Below, one piece after another: positions 18,388 through 28,333 of a stretch of 64,000 nucleotides of DNA. The position numbers and the translations under genes were made by a program. Source of the stretch: CBDCVA01 sp965222935 [NCBI: Candidatus Latescibacterota bacterium] (lineage in GTDB: Bacteria > Latescibacterota > CBDCVA01); the NCBI GenBank assembly GCA_965222935.1, contig CBDCVA010000001.1:496001-560000 (forward strand). The letters are read 5' to 3'. A model generated the notes under the pieces. The model saw nothing but the letters and a program-made list of their open reading frames with translations. It did no database searches and had not been told where the DNA came from. Every line of letters starts with the position of its first letter. Within the stretch, counting starts at the first letter, position 1.

Positions 18388-18686
18388 TCACCCCGACGCA
18401 TTATCAGCTCCTGGCCGCGATCGTCTTCGCCATCGGCGTCCTGGGCGTGATCCTGCGCCGCGAGGCCATCATCATCTTCATGTCCATCGAGCTGATGCTC
18501 AACGCTGCGGGGCTTGCTTTTGTGGCGGCCTCACGGTACGTGGGTGATCTATCGGGGCAAGTCTTCGTCTTCTTCGTCATCGCTGTCGCCGCGGCGGAGG
18601 TGGCTGTCGGTCTCGCGCTTCTGGTTCTGATCTTCCGGCGTCAGCTCTCCATCGACGTGGACCGCCTCAACCTCCTCAAGTGGTGA
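18384..18686 (+). CDS. nuoK: NADH-quinone oxidoreductase subunit K
   Basis: Exactly 100 residues, the standard NuoK length, when GTG 18384 (overlapping the nuoJ stop) is used. The longer open frame upstream is out-of-frame nuoJ sequence. Three helices carry the two conserved buried glutamates: the first in [14 protein letters not shown] and the second in [14 protein letters not shown]. These are part of the proton path. Confidence 0.95.
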   Translation: MITPTHYQLLAAIVFAIGVLGVILRREAIIIFMSIELMLNAAGLAFVAASRYVGDLSGQVFVFFVIAVAAAEVAVGLALLVLIFRRQLSIDVDRLNLLKW

Positions 18687-18779
18687 TCGTGACGTTCCTC
18701 CGAGGACGTCCTGGCTTGCATGCCGGCTATAAGGATGAGCGCCTACATTGCCTCTGGTAGCTATCATGGGTAATCCCGC

Positions 18780-20663
18780 ATGATCTGGCCGGTCGTCGTC
18801 CTGCCGCTCGTGAGCTGTATGGCCGTGCTCTTCTTTGGCCGGCGCATGTCCGAGCGCGCCGTGGGTGCAATCGCTTCGGCGGGCGTCGGGATCGCGTTTC
18901 TCTTTGCGCTCCGAGTCTTTTTTGCGGTTCGAGCGCTTCCGATGGGGGAGGCGCTTTCGGAGACGCTTTACACCTTCTTGCGCGTCGGTAGGCTGGACGT
19001 CTCCGTGGGCTTCCTCGGTGATCCCTTGAGCGCGACCCTGCTACTTATGGTCTCCGGCGTGGCCTTTCTGATTCACGTTTACAGCATCGGCTACATGGCG
19101 CGGGACCCCGGTTTCGCGCGATACTTCGCCTATTTGAACCTGTTCGTCTTCTTCATGCTCTTGCTCGTCTCCAGCGCGAATCTGCTCTTGCTCTTCGTCG
19201 GCTGGGAGGGCGTCGGGTTCTGCTCGTACCTGTTGATCGGTTTCTGGTACCGGCGGGAATCCGCTTCGATTGCGGGCGCGAAGGCCTTCATCGTCAATCG
19301 CGTAGGGGACTTTGCATTTGTCCTGGGGCTCTTCCTCTTGGTGCGGACCTTCGGCAGCCTGGAGTTGGGGAGCGTCCTGCCCCGCGCGGAGGCAGTCCTC
19401 TCGGGGCATCCTGAGATCGCGATGGCTCTGGCGCTGCTCTTTTTCGTCGGCGCCATGGGCAAGTCCGCGCAGTTGCCCCTCCACATCTGGCTGCCCAATG
19501 CGATGGAGGGCCCCACGCCCGTCAGCGCCCTCATCCACGCCGCGACGATGGTCACGGCCGGCGTCTACCTGGTCTGTCGGATGGCGCCCCTCTTCATCGC
19601 CGCGCCCCCGGTCATGACCTTCGTGGCCTGGCTTGGGGTGCTCACGGCACTCTATGCGGCGCTCGTGGCCCTCGTCCAGACGGACATCAAGAAGGTCCTG
19701 GCGTACTCGACCATCAGCCAGCTCGGTTACATGTTCCTGGCGGCTGGCGTCGGTGCCTTCGGGGCGGCCATCTTTCACCTCGTGGCCCACGCCTTTTTCA
19801 AGGCGCTCCTCTTCCTTGGGGCGGGTGCTGTGATCCACGCGCTAAGCGATGAGATGGACATCCGCAGAATGGGAGCGCTCCGGCACAGACTCCCCGGCGT
19901 TTTCTGGACGTTCCTGATCGCCGCGCTGGCGCTGGCGGGTCTACCGGGCCTCTCGGGCTTTTTCAGCAAGGATGCTATCCTGGCGGGGGCCTTCAGCACC
20001 TCGCCGGTCCTGTGGTTCCTGGCAGTGGCGACGGCGCTCTTGACGGCATTTTACATTTTCCGACTGGTCTGCGTCGTCTTCCTTGGTGAAAGCCGTACCT
20101 CGGCGCATCCTCACCCCTCGCCGCGCGTGATGACCGCCCCCAACGTGGTTCTCGCAGCACTCTCGGTCGTCGGTGGATACATCGGCATCCCGCACGTCCT
20201 GGGCGGAGGCGACCGCATCGTCGCTTTCCTGAGCCCCACCTTTGGTGAGCCCCACGCTGCGCTGCCCGAGGCCTCTTCAGTGCTGGAGGTAGGCCTCATG
20301 GCCGTTGCGGCTGTGGCGGCGCTCGTCGGGATGGGGGTGGCCTATGAGACATACGTCAGACATCCTGAGGCGGCGCGGAGCATCGATCCCGAGGGAAGTG
20401 GCCTCCGTCGCCTCCTGTTCAACGGCTTCTACGTGGACAGGGTCCTCGTCGGTGGCTCGGTCGGGCTGATGCAGGGGCTGGCCGTGGTCTTCTGGCGGGT
20501 GGCGGACGTGACGCTCATTGATGGGGCCGTCAATGATATCGCGCGGCTGTGCGCGTGGGTCGGCGGCGGCCTGCGGCGTACCGTGGCGGGGCTCGCGCGC
20601 GGGTACGCCTTCACGTTTCTGCTGGGCGCGGCGGCCATCCTGGTCTTTCTGGTGTGGAGATGA
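18780..20663 (+). CDS. nuoL: NADH-quinone oxidoreductase subunit L
   Basis: 627 residues, Mrp-antiporter-like, at the distal end of the membrane arm. Typical segments are GWEGVGFCSYLLIGFWY (about residue 140), PTPVSALIHAATMVTAGVYL (about 243), and the lysine-containing QTDIKKVLAYSTISQLGYM. The long lateral helix region and last helix lie in the C-terminal 130 residues. A 93-base gap before it is the largest inside the operon and has no clear promoter. Confidence 0.95.
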   Translation: MIWPVVVLPLVSCMAVLFFGRRMSERAVGAIASAGVGIAFLFALRVFFAVRALPMGEALSETLYTFLRVGRLDVSVGFLGDPLSATLLLMVSGVAFLIHVYSIGYMARDPGFARYFAYLNLFVFFMLLLVSSANLLLLFVGWEGVGFCSYLLIGFWYRRESASIAGAKAFIVNRVGDFAFVLGLFLLVRTFGSLELGSVLPRAEAVLSGHPEIAMALALLFFVGAMGKSAQLPLHIWLPNAMEGPTPVSALIHAATMVTAGVYLVCRMAPLFIAAPPVMTFVAWLGVLTALYAALVALVQTDIKKVLAYSTISQLGYMFLAAGVGAFGAAIFHLVAHAFFKALLFLGAGAVIHALSDEMDIRRMGALRHRLPGVFWTFLIAALALAGLPGLSGFFSKDAILAGAFSTSPVLWFLAVATALLTAFYIFRLVCVVFLGESRTSAHPHPSPRVMTAPNVVLAALSVVGGYIGIPHVLGGGDRIVAFLSPTFGEPHAALPEASSVLEVGLMAVAAVAALVGMGVAYETYVRHPEAARSIDPEGSGLRRLLFNGFYVDRVLVGGSVGLMQGLAVVFWRVADVTLIDGAVNDIARLCAWVGGGLRRTVAGLARGYAFTFLLGAAAILVFLVWR

Positions 20664-20702
20664 GCGGGAGGTGGTTGGGCTCTTAGAGCGAGATCACAGA
20701 AG

Positions 20703-22232
20703 ATGAGCATCCTTTCGGTCCTGATCTGGTTGCCCGTCCTGGGCGCGGCACTGTGCCTGATCTGGCCGGGCAATGCACCCCGGGGTGTGAGGGGGTTCGC
20801 ACTGGCCGTGGCGGGGGTGGAGTGCGTTTTGAGCCTAGTGGCGCTCGCGGGTTTCGACAGTGCGGCGAACGGCTACCAGTACACCGAGTTCCGTGAGTGG
20901 ATAGCCGAGGTGGGGATCGCGTATCGCCTTGGTGTGGACGGGATTGCGCTCTTGCTCGTCGTGCTGACGACATTCCTGACGTTTGTGTCGCTTTTGGCAT
21001 CGTGGCGCGAGATCACCGAGCGGGAGAAGGGCTTCAACGCTGTGATGCTCTTATTGGAGGCGGGCGTCGTCGGCGTATTCTGCGCGACGGACCTGTTCCT
21101 GTTCTACATCTTCTGGGAGGCGATGCTGATCCCGATGTACTTCATCATTGGGATCTGGGGCTCGGAGCGGCGCGTCTATGCGGCCCTAAAATTCTTCATC
21201 TACACGATGAGCGCGAGCCTCCTGATGCTCGTGGCGATCCTCGTCGTTTACATCAGCCACGGGCGAGCCACGGGAATCTACACCTTCGAGATGGCGGCTT
21301 TGGTGAGTGGAGGGGCGAGCTTCAGCGCGCGGACCCTCCTCGCGGCGGCCTTCTTTGGGGCGTTTGCGGTCAAGGTGCCGCTTTTCCCCCTGCACACCTG
21401 GCTTCCTGATGCGCACGTCGAAGCACCGACGGCGGGCAGCGTGCTCCTCGCGGGCGCGCTCCTTAAGATGGGGGCCTACGGCATCCTGCGCTATCTGATG
21501 CCGCTATTCGTCGGAAGCCTCTCCGCACTGGCGCCGCTGGCGATCGCACTCGCGGTCATCGGCATCATCTACGGCGCGCTCGTCGCCTTCGCGCAGACCG
21601 ACCTCAAGAAGCTCATTGCCTATAGCTCGGTCAGCCATCTCGGCTTCGTTGTCTTGGGCCTTTTCGCCTGCAACGAGGAGGCGGTCAGCGGCGCCGCGCT
21701 TCAGATGATCAACCACGGCCTTTCGACCGGCGCTCTGTTCCTGATCGTTGGGATGATCTACCAGCGAGCGCACACCAAACAGATCAGCGAACTCGGCGGG
21801 ATCTGGGCGGATGCACCCATCCTATCCGCGTTTTTCCTGTTTTTCACCTTCGCTTCCATCGGTCTTCCGGGGCTGAACAACTTCGTCGGGGAGTTCCTGG
21901 TGCTGGTGGGGACGTTTCAGGAGAACGTGCTCGCCGCAGTTCTGGCCGCGACGGGCGTCGTCCTGGCCGCGATCTACATGCTCAGCATGTTTCGCAGGGT
22001 GGTCTTTCGTGACCGGGGACCGGGGCAAAGCTACAGCTTCACCGATCTCTCCCGTAGGGAGATCGTCGTTCTGGCGCTCGTCGCGTTGCCAACCCTGGCC
22101 CTGGGTGTCTACCCGCAGCCCGCCCTGCGGACCATGGAGCGCTCGGTCACCCAATTCGTCCAGCAGATGCGGGGTGACGTCGTCGTCATGGGTGAGGTCC
22201 CCGCCCGTATGGACCAGGAGACGGGCCCGTGA
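20703..22232 (+). CDS. nuoM: NADH-quinone oxidoreductase subunit M
   Basis: 509 residues with about 14 membrane helices. FYIFWEAMLIPMYFIIGIWG near residue 135 holds the conserved pump glutamate. LPDAHVEAPTAGSVLLAG and TDLKKLIAYSSVSHLGFV carry the usual antiporter-like motifs. It is a proton-pumping membrane-arm subunit between NuoN and NuoL. It overlaps nuoN by 4 bases (GTGA). Confidence 0.95.
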   Translation: MSILSVLIWLPVLGAALCLIWPGNAPRGVRGFALAVAGVECVLSLVALAGFDSAANGYQYTEFREWIAEVGIAYRLGVDGIALLLVVLTTFLTFVSLLASWREITEREKGFNAVMLLLEAGVVGVFCATDLFLFYIFWEAMLIPMYFIIGIWGSERRVYAALKFFIYTMSASLLMLVAILVVYISHGRATGIYTFEMAALVSGGASFSARTLLAAAFFGAFAVKVPLFPLHTWLPDAHVEAPTAGSVLLAGALLKMGAYGILRYLMPLFVGSLSALAPLAIALAVIGIIYGALVAFAQTDLKKLIAYSSVSHLGFVVLGLFACNEEAVSGAALQMINHGLSTGALFLIVGMIYQRAHTKQISELGGIWADAPILSAFFLFFTFASIGLPGLNNFVGEFLVLVGTFQENVLAAVLAATGVVLAAIYMLSMFRRVVFRDRGPGQSYSFTDLSRREIVVLALVALPTLALGVYPQPALRTMERSVTQFVQQMRGDVVVMGEVPARMDQETGP

Positions 22233-23668
22233 GCGCCGCGTCGCCCCAGCCTGAGGCGGTGGATTTTCTGGCCGTCGGTCCGAGCATCCTGCTGCTCATC
22301 TCAGCGGTGATGGCTCTCCTGGTGGACGCGCTGGAGCGCAACGCATCGTCGCAGCGCATCGCGGGTCATCTCTGCCTGGCCGGCATCCTGTTTGCCACGG
22401 CCGTCCAGGCGTGGGTGTGGGGCCTAGAGGCGGACGTTTGGGCCGGCTTCCTGAGGCTGGACGATTTCGCCAGCTTCCTGAACATCCTCTATCTCTCCAT
22501 TGCCGCCGTGACCATCATGCTCAGTTTTCACCGGCCGACCGGCGGGGAGTTCGCGCCGCTCGTGCTGTTTTCCGTTATCGGAATGATGATCTTCTCCGCT
22601 GCATCGGACCTGTTGACCGTCTTCCTAGGTCTTGAGCTCCTGTCCATCCCGCTCTACGTTCTCGCGGGCTACGACCGAACGAGACCGGAATCTTTCGAAG
22701 CCTCCTTGAAGTATCTGCTTCTGGGCGCCTTCGCGAGCGGCTTCTTCCTCTTTGGCATCGCCCTGGTCTATGGCGCGACGGGAACGACCCATCTCGTCGA
22801 TATCGGCGCGCGGGTTAGCGCCCAGGCGCGGCCCGAGCTTCTGGCGGGCTTGGGGTTAATCCTGGTGGGTTTCGGCTTCAAGGTGGCGCTGGCACCGTTT
22901 CATGCTTGGGTGCCCGACGTCTATCAGGGCGCGCCGACGCCCGTGGCGGGCCTGATCTCCACGGGCTCGAAGGCCGCGGCGTTCGGAGCACTCTTGCGGC
23001 TTTTAGACCTGGCTTTCGAGGATTTCCAGACGGATTGGCGCCCGCTTCTGTGGGGGCTTGCGGCATTGACGATGCTCCTGGGCAACCTGATCGCCCTGGC
23101 CCAGACGGAGATCAAACGGCTCTTGGGCTATTCCAGCATCGCTCACACGGGCTATGCGCTTGTGGGCATCGTCGCGGCGAACGAGCTGGGAGATCGCGCG
23201 GTCTTGCTGCACCTGACCGCGTACATCATCATGAGCCTGGGTGCCTTCGGGGCCGTTGCACTCTTGGCCGCACCGGAGGAGACGCTGACTCTGGAAGCCG
23301 CTCGCGGCCTCGCGCGCCGGCGCCCAGGGCTGGCCTTTGCGCTGGCCGTCTGTCTCTTCTCGCTCGCGGGCGTGCCGCCCACGGCGGGTTTCGCGGGGAA
23401 GTTCTACCTGTTCACGGCGGCGGTCCGCGCGGGCTATACGGGCCTGGCGGTCATCGGCGTCGTCACCAGCGCCATCAGCCTGTACTACTACCTCGTGGTC
23501 ACCGTCCGTCTCTACATGGACCCGCTCCCTGCAGGCGCACGGGTGGGCGCCCGCTGCCCCAGGGGCGGCCTCGCCGTCGGACTCTGCACCGCGCTGGTGC
23601 TTTTAGTGGGGATCTACCCCGCGCCTGTCCTGCGCGTTGCCGCCCAGGCCATCGCCTCGCTCCCGTAA
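22229..23668 (+). CDS. nuoN: NADH-quinone oxidoreductase subunit N
   Basis: 479 residues. FLGLELLSIPLYVLAGYDRT near residue 130 and YQGAPTPVAGLISTGSKAAA near 235 mark the NuoN subunit; TEIKRLLGYSSIAHTGYALVG follows. It is the third antiporter-like pump module and the last gene of the operon. The GTG start overlaps the nuoM stop. With it, all fourteen Nuo subunits are present, so a functional complex I is expected. Confidence 0.94.
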   Translation: MSAASPQPEAVDFLAVGPSILLLISAVMALLVDALERNASSQRIAGHLCLAGILFATAVQAWVWGLEADVWAGFLRLDDFASFLNILYLSIAAVTIMLSFHRPTGGEFAPLVLFSVIGMMIFSAASDLLTVFLGLELLSIPLYVLAGYDRTRPESFEASLKYLLLGAFASGFFLFGIALVYGATGTTHLVDIGARVSAQARPELLAGLGLILVGFGFKVALAPFHAWVPDVYQGAPTPVAGLISTGSKAAAFGALLRLLDLAFEDFQTDWRPLLWGLAALTMLLGNLIALAQTEIKRLLGYSSIAHTGYALVGIVAANELGDRAVLLHLTAYIIMSLGAFGAVALLAAPEETLTLEAARGLARRRPGLAFALAVCLFSLAGVPPTAGFAGKFYLFTAAVRAGYTGLAVIGVVTSAISLYYYLVVTVRLYMDPLPAGARVGARCPRGGLAVGLCTALVLLVGIYPAPVLRVAAQAIASLP

Positions 23669-23876
23669 ACCCCCGCTACGAGTTCAACGCAGGAGCAGAA
23701 GCTTCCGCGCCGCTATCTGCGCGCCCGTGCTCAGCCGAGCGAAGTCAATTCCGCGCGCGACCGCTCCTAGAAAGACCGGCCCATCCTCGAGCACCACACT
23801 CGTCTCGCGTTGTCAAAAGTGCACCTCCGGCCTAAGTTGCCTGGATGGAAAACCATGAGAGAGGGAGGGTACGATC

Positions 23877-24629
23877 GTGCGACTACAGGACAAAGTAGCC
23901 ATCATCACCGGCGGTTGTTCGGGCATCGGCCGGGCCAGTGTGCTGGCCTTCGCGCGGGCAGGGGCGCGCGTGGCCGTCGCGGACATCAAGCGGGAAGGAA
24001 CGCAGGAGCTGACCGCCGCAATTCGCGACGCGGGGAGCGAGGCCCGCTTCATCGAGACCGACGTCACGCAAGAGCCTTCGGTGAAAAACATGATCGCCGA
24101 GACTGTCGGGGCCTTCGGGCGACTGGACGCGGTCTTCAACAACGTTGGGGCGCTCGTGGGACTGGAGCGGCCTATTGAGACGTGGGACGATGACCTGGCG
24201 CTGCTTTTGCGAAGCGTCTTCTGGGGCAGTGCCTACGCGGTGCCCGAGATGGTCAAGACCGGAGGCGGCTCGCTTGTGGCGACCGCGTCCGTTTCCGGCC
24301 ACGTCTTGGGCGGTAGCGCCCTCAGCTATTCAGCGGGGAAGGGAGGGGTCGTGGGGTTGACGCGGGCCCTCGCGACCAGGTATGGTCCTGAAGGCATACG
24401 CGCGAACTGTATCTGCCCCGGCTGGATCGATACGCCCTTCCACCGATTGGACCACATCCCCGAGCGGCGCGCGCTCCGGGACCGCTGGGTTGACAGGACG
24501 CCCCTCGGTCGGTTGGGTCGCCCCGAGGAAGTGGCTAACGTGGCGCTGTTTCTGGCTTCGGACGAATCCGCCTTCGTCACCGGCCAGGCCATCGTCGTGG
24601 ACGGCGGCCACTCCCTCAGTCTGTCGTGA
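23877..24629 (+). CDS. SDR family NAD(P)-dependent oxidoreductase
   Basis: 250 residues of the classical short-chain dehydrogenase family. The cofactor motif is TGGCSGIG (residues 11-18). The catalytic Ser138, Tyr151 and Lys155 (YSAGK) are present, and the NNAG motif is NNVG. The acidic residue in VAVADIK suggests NAD preference. PGWIDTPFHR and the C-terminal GQAIVVDGGHSLS are usual. The start is GTG with GAGGGAGGG upstream. The substrate is unknown. The gene converges with the PfkB kinase. Confidence 0.85.
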   Translation: MRLQDKVAIITGGCSGIGRASVLAFARAGARVAVADIKREGTQELTAAIRDAGSEARFIETDVTQEPSVKNMIAETVGAFGRLDAVFNNVGALVGLERPIETWDDDLALLLRSVFWGSAYAVPEMVKTGGGSLVATASVSGHVLGGSALSYSAGKGGVVGLTRALATRYGPEGIRANCICPGWIDTPFHRLDHIPERRALRDRWVDRTPLGRLGRPEEVANVALFLASDESAFVTGQAIVVDGGHSLSLS

Positions 24630-24679
24630 CGGGGCTCATTCATCCTCGCCACGGCGCAAAGGCACCGTCTTCTCCTGTC

Positions 24680-25601
24680 TCAAGCTCGCGCCCCTACATC
24701 TTGCTCGTGAGCTAGGGTTTCCGCCTCGGTCAAAGTCGGCAGGCTCGACTGACCGCCCAGCCCTCGGCAGGCCAGCCCACCAACCGCGCTCCCCAGCCGT
24801 AGCGCCCGCTCTATGGGCCATCCCCAAGCGAGCGCGGCCGCGACCGGCACCGTGAAAGGCGTCGCCAGCGCCAGTGGGGTCGGTGACGCGTACGCGGTAC
24901 GCGGGGGTGTGGAACGCTCGTGAGCCATCGACACACCAGCTCCCTGCTGCACCAGTTGTCACGACTGCCACGCTTCCGAATCGTGCCCGAAGCGCCCGCG
25001 CGGCGCTCTCGGCATCGTCGTCGCCGGTCCAGGCGCGAGCAAACTCATCGGGGAAGATGAGCACGTCTGAGGTGCGGCAGAGCTCATCAAGCCCCTCGAC
25101 CTCCCGCTCGGCGTCCAGGATCACCAGCGCCCCAGACTCGCGCGCGATGCGGGCGGCAACGATGGCTGCATCCACGTAGAAGTGGTCTAGGTGCAGGACG
25201 CGCGTCTGTGACAGAAGCTCGCGGGGTAGGTTCTCCGGTTCCAGATGCGCCACGGTGCCCGGATGCCAGAAGATCGCGCGCGTGCCGCATGTCGGGGCGA
25301 CGAGAACCAGGCTCGAAAGCGTGGTTGCGTCTCTTTCAACGGCCAGGTGCGTCACGTCCACACCCCCGTCCTCCAGCGCCCGACGAACGAAAGCACCTGC
25401 GTCGTCGTCGCCCGTCTTGCTGATCATCGCGCTCCGTGCGCCTAGTCGTGCCGCTGCCGCCAGCGCCGTAGCGACCAAGCCGCCGCACTGCCTCGTGAAC
25501 GCGCTGGTCTCCATCTTTTCGTCCGGCCCCGGCCAGTGTGGAATGGTCGCCAGCATGTCGTGGGCGCACCTGCCCAGGCTGACCACGTCCCAGACCGCCA
25601 C
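24680..25601 (-). pseudogene. PfkB/ribokinase-family sugar kinase, interrupted by a frameshift
   Basis: The first 240 residues are a good PfkB kinase: substrate motif near residue 39, then VTDPTGAGDAFHGA with the catalytic Asp. Just after DAFHGA (around 24838-24852) homology leaves this frame. It continues in the next frame as VAAALAWGWPIERALRLGSA and GGLACRGLGG, ending at 24680. The conserved motif thus spans two frames, so one base has been gained or two lost. The original frame runs on as Arg-rich nonsense to 24636. It is either a real inactivating mutation or an assembly error. A neighbouring CsgG-like lipoprotein ends 5 bases upstream of the start. Confidence 0.75.
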
Positions 25602-25606
25602 GGCCT

Positions 25607-26413
25607 TCAGCGCCTCCGGCTTCCCGAGCGCAGCGGTCGCTCGCCGACCATTTGCTGTACCACGTCGATCGTTGCGAACCAGGCGGCGTCGTCGAGGAGA
25701 AAACGCTCGCGCGTTGCGGGTGCCAGTTGTCGCCGAGATTCGCCATAGCGGCGTCTGGGCATCTCGCCCGAGGTGCGCATCACGCCGTGTCCGACGTAGA
25801 TGCCGCGCAGCCGTCTCGTCGCCACATCGAGGAGGCGCACTTGAATGTCCACGATGGCCGCGACCCTCGGGCGCGACGAACGGCCTGTCGTCTCGTCGTA
25901 CTCAATGTCGTAGCGGGTGACTGCGCCGAGCGCCACCTGTTCCGCACCCACTGTCTCGCCGATCTCCAGTGCCGTCTCGGGCCCTACGCTTATGGAGAGC
26001 GAAGGCGAAGCGATTTCGAGTGCCCGCTCAAACCTCTCTCGATTCACGATCTCGAACGCCCCAGTCTTCACGAGGGCAGCTTCGAACAGCTCCGCCATCC
26101 CAGGGAAGATCTCTCTGGCGTACCCCCCTGACTGCCAGGCGAACGCCATGTCCTCGAACTCGAAGATCGCCAGGAGCGGGGGCGCATCCGGCTCACGGCG
26201 GGGATGGGGCCGCACCGAGGTCGTGTCAACAAGAGCGGGAAGTTTGCGCTCACGCTGGTGCTCTGGTGGCTGCTCAACGGTGGTGGCGGGTGCACCTTCG
26301 GGCCCTGGCTTTGGGGGCCGCGTGCTAGCGCACGCCGCCGACAGGATGAGGGCGGAAACTACGAGGCCTAGGGTCGAGCGACCGAGCGAATGGACAGGAT
26401 GAGCGCACATCAT
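25607..26413 (-). CDS. CsgG/LpoB-like outer-membrane lipoprotein
   Basis: With the start at 26413 (tandem Met), the protein is 268 residues and has a lipoprotein signal peptide. A hydrophobic stretch (LGLVVSALILSAAC) ends in a lipobox with Cys28. After a Pro-rich linker, a CsgG-like domain is visible: FEFEDMAF, then ALVKTGAFEIVNRERFERAL, and GAEQVALGAVTRYDIEYD followed by VDIQVRLLDVATRRLRGIYV. Related domains form secretion pores or activate peptidoglycan synthases; which of these applies is not clear. A longer in-frame start at 26494 would hide the signal peptide and is not preferred. The preceding small ORF may be co-transcribed. Confidence 0.68.
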   Translation of the reverse strand: MMCAHPVHSLGRSTLGLVVSALILSAACASTRPPKPGPEGAPATTVEQPPEHQRERKLPALVDTTSVRPHPRREPDAPPLLAIFEFEDMAFAWQSGGYAREIFPGMAELFEAALVKTGAFEIVNRERFERALEIASPSLSISVGPETALEIGETVGAEQVALGAVTRYDIEYDETTGRSSRPRVAAIVDIQVRLLDVATRRLRGIYVGHGVMRTSGEMPRRRYGESRRQLAPATRERFLLDDAAWFATIDVVQQMVGERPLRSGSRRR

Positions 26414-26444
26414 GGCGTCTTCGCCCCTCCACCCTCTCACTCCG

Positions 26445-26657
26445 TCACCCGCCTTTGAGTTCCCCGTCGTGTTCGATGCGTGCCGGTGCACCACGTTCCA
26501 CGCTTACCGCGAGCGAGCCATCGATCGCCACTTCCCTGAACGCGTCCAGCCCCGCAGCATCGGGATCGCCCATGGCGCGGACCGCCAAGGCGAAGGCCGG
26601 TGCATGGTCGTGCTCCGCAATCTTGCCGCATCCGACGGACCCCGCTTTGGCACTCAT
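26445..26657 (-). CDS. Small hypothetical protein (70 aa)
   Basis: An ORF in the 495-base region between the CsgG-like gene and the divergent hom. The ATG at 26657 has AGGGG 7 bases upstream, which favours it over the longer open frame that runs back through hom antisense. The sequence starts MSAKAGSVGCGKIAEHDHAP and has no membrane segment. It may be the first gene of a minus-strand unit with the CsgG-like lipoprotein, 31 bases downstream. I do not recognise the family. The rest of this spacer (26658-26907) must hold the promoters of the divergent genes, but no clear box is seen. Confidence 0.4.
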   Translation of the reverse strand: MSAKAGSVGCGKIAEHDHAPAFALAVRAMGDPDAAGLDAFREVAIDGSLAVSVERGAPARIEHDGELKGG

Positions 26658-26907
26658 CGTCCCCTTTACTTCTGCGACTCGACCCGGCGCCTCGACACGT
26701 AAGACGCCGGAGAAGAAACGGTGAACTGGCAAGCCATAGCGCCGGACCGCGATGGATGCACGCGAACGTGACGGCAGCCTAGTATACTGCCCACCTGTGA
26801 CCACGTCAACCGCTCTCTCCGGGGAGCTAAAGCCCGCTGGTGTGAGCCCCCATCGCCGGTTGCGTGAGGGACCGCATTGTGTATTTATTGAAGGGGGAGG
26901 GTGAACA

Positions 26908-28221
26908 ATGAAAGATGCCGTTCGCATCGGGCTTTTGGGCTTGGGTACTGTCGGTACGGGGGTTGCCCGCTGGCTTCTGGAAGCGGGGACCGGCATAGGA
27001 GCGGCGTCTTTGCCGGTGACGCTGGCCCGTGTGGCGGTTCGCGAGCCGGCAAAGCCGCGGGCTGTCGATGTCTCGCAGGAGACCCTGGGGACGGACGCGC
27101 TGGCGCTGGCATGCGACCCGGAAGTGGATGTCGTCGTTGAGCTGATGGGCGGCCTCGAACCGGCGCGCAGTGCCGTTCTGGGGGCGCTGGAAGCGGGCAA
27201 GGGCGTCGTCACCGCGAACAAGGCGCTTCTCGCTGCGCATGCGGATGAGCTCTTCGCAGCGGAGGTCGCTGGAGGGGGGCGACTACAGTTCGAGGCCAGC
27301 GTTGCGGGCAGTATTCCGATCATCCGTATACTCCGCCGGGGGCTGGTGGCCGATCGGATCGAGTCGGTGTTCGGTATCCTGAATGCCACGACGAACTATA
27401 TCCTGACCAAGATGTCCGATGACGGCCTGACGTTTGACCAGGCCTTGCTCCAGGCCCAGGACGCCGGCTACGCCGAGAAGCCAGATCCTAGCCTCGACGT
27501 CGGCGGACACGATGCGGCGCAAAAACTGGGCATTCTCGCACGGTTGGCCTTCGGTGCTGCGCTTCCGGAGGATGCCATCTACAGGGAGGGCATCGAGCGC
27601 ATCACGCCGCCGGACATTCGCTACGCCAGGGAATTGGGCTACGCTGTCAAGCTCTTGGCCATCGCAAGGCGGACGCCAGCCGGGCTTGAGGCTCGCGTCC
27701 ATCCCGCTTTGGTGCCCGATGGGACGCTCCTGGCTGATATCCACGACGAGTTCAACGCGGTCGAAGTCGTCGGCGATAGGGTGGGCAAGCAAGTCTATTA
27801 CGGCAAGGGAGCGGGCGAGATCCCCACGGCCAGCGCCGTGGTCGCCGATATCGTCGAGCTTGCCTCGAGCTGGTCGCCCGAAGGTACCCGTCGTTGGCCA
27901 CCCGCATCGTGCCCGCGCGGTACGGACGCCGCGCTGGAACTCGTGCCGATGGAGGCGGTCGAGACCGAGTACTTCCTGCGCTTCACCGTGGTCGATCGTC
28001 CGGGCGTTCTGGTCCAGCTTGCAAGCCTGCTTGCGCGAGAGGCGATCAGCATCGCTTCTGTGATCCAGCACGGCCGCGCGGAGGGGGAAAACCAAGCCGT
28101 GCCCCTGATGATCGTGACCCATCGGGCTCAGGAGGCGGCGGTCCAGCGGGCGGTGGCGGCCATTGACCAACTGGAGGTAGTGCTTGAGCCCACACACGTC
28201 CTTCGCATCGAGCGGGTTTAA
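26908..28221 (+). CDS. hom: Homoserine dehydrogenase
   Basis: 437 residues. It reduces aspartate semialdehyde to homoserine in the threonine/methionine/isoleucine pathway. The NAD(P) motif is GLLGLGTVGTGV near residue 8. KGVVTANKALL, ILNATTNYILTKM, and the substrate-site segment AQDAGYAEKPDPSLDVGGHD are intact. A C-terminal ACT domain (from YFLRFTVVDRPGVLVQLASL) implies feedback control by threonine. GGGAGGG precedes the ATG by 7 bases. It starts a cluster with an apgM-like gene and lysC. Confidence 0.95.
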   Translation: MKDAVRIGLLGLGTVGTGVARWLLEAGTGIGAASLPVTLARVAVREPAKPRAVDVSQETLGTDALALACDPEVDVVVELMGGLEPARSAVLGALEAGKGVVTANKALLAAHADELFAAEVAGGGRLQFEASVAGSIPIIRILRRGLVADRIESVFGILNATTNYILTKMSDDGLTFDQALLQAQDAGYAEKPDPSLDVGGHDAAQKLGILARLAFGAALPEDAIYREGIERITPPDIRYARELGYAVKLLAIARRTPAGLEARVHPALVPDGTLLADIHDEFNAVEVVGDRVGKQVYYGKGAGEIPTASAVVADIVELASSWSPEGTRRWPPASCPRGTDAALELVPMEAVETEYFLRFTVVDRPGVLVQLASLLAREAISIASVIQHGRAEGENQAVPLMIVTHRAQEAAVQRAVAAIDQLEVVLEPTHVLRIERV

Positions 28222-28333
28222 GAGACGCTTGGGTGAGCAAGTGATCGCGTTCACACCGATTCAGCACGTGATAGAGTTGACTTCGATGATTTGCTTCTTT
28301 TATAGCATCTGCGCTGACCCCAGATGCCACCTG

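Noticed and set aside
23669-23876. A minus-strand stretch with protein-like composition after nuoN
   Set aside because: About 40 codons (for example GPVFLGAVARGIDFARL) look coding, but I could match them to no family, and there is no start or ribosome-binding site.
26445-27389. A 314-residue minus-strand frame across the start of hom
   Set aside because: Most of it is antisense to hom; only the last 70 codons, which have their own ribosome-binding site, are kept as a possible small gene.
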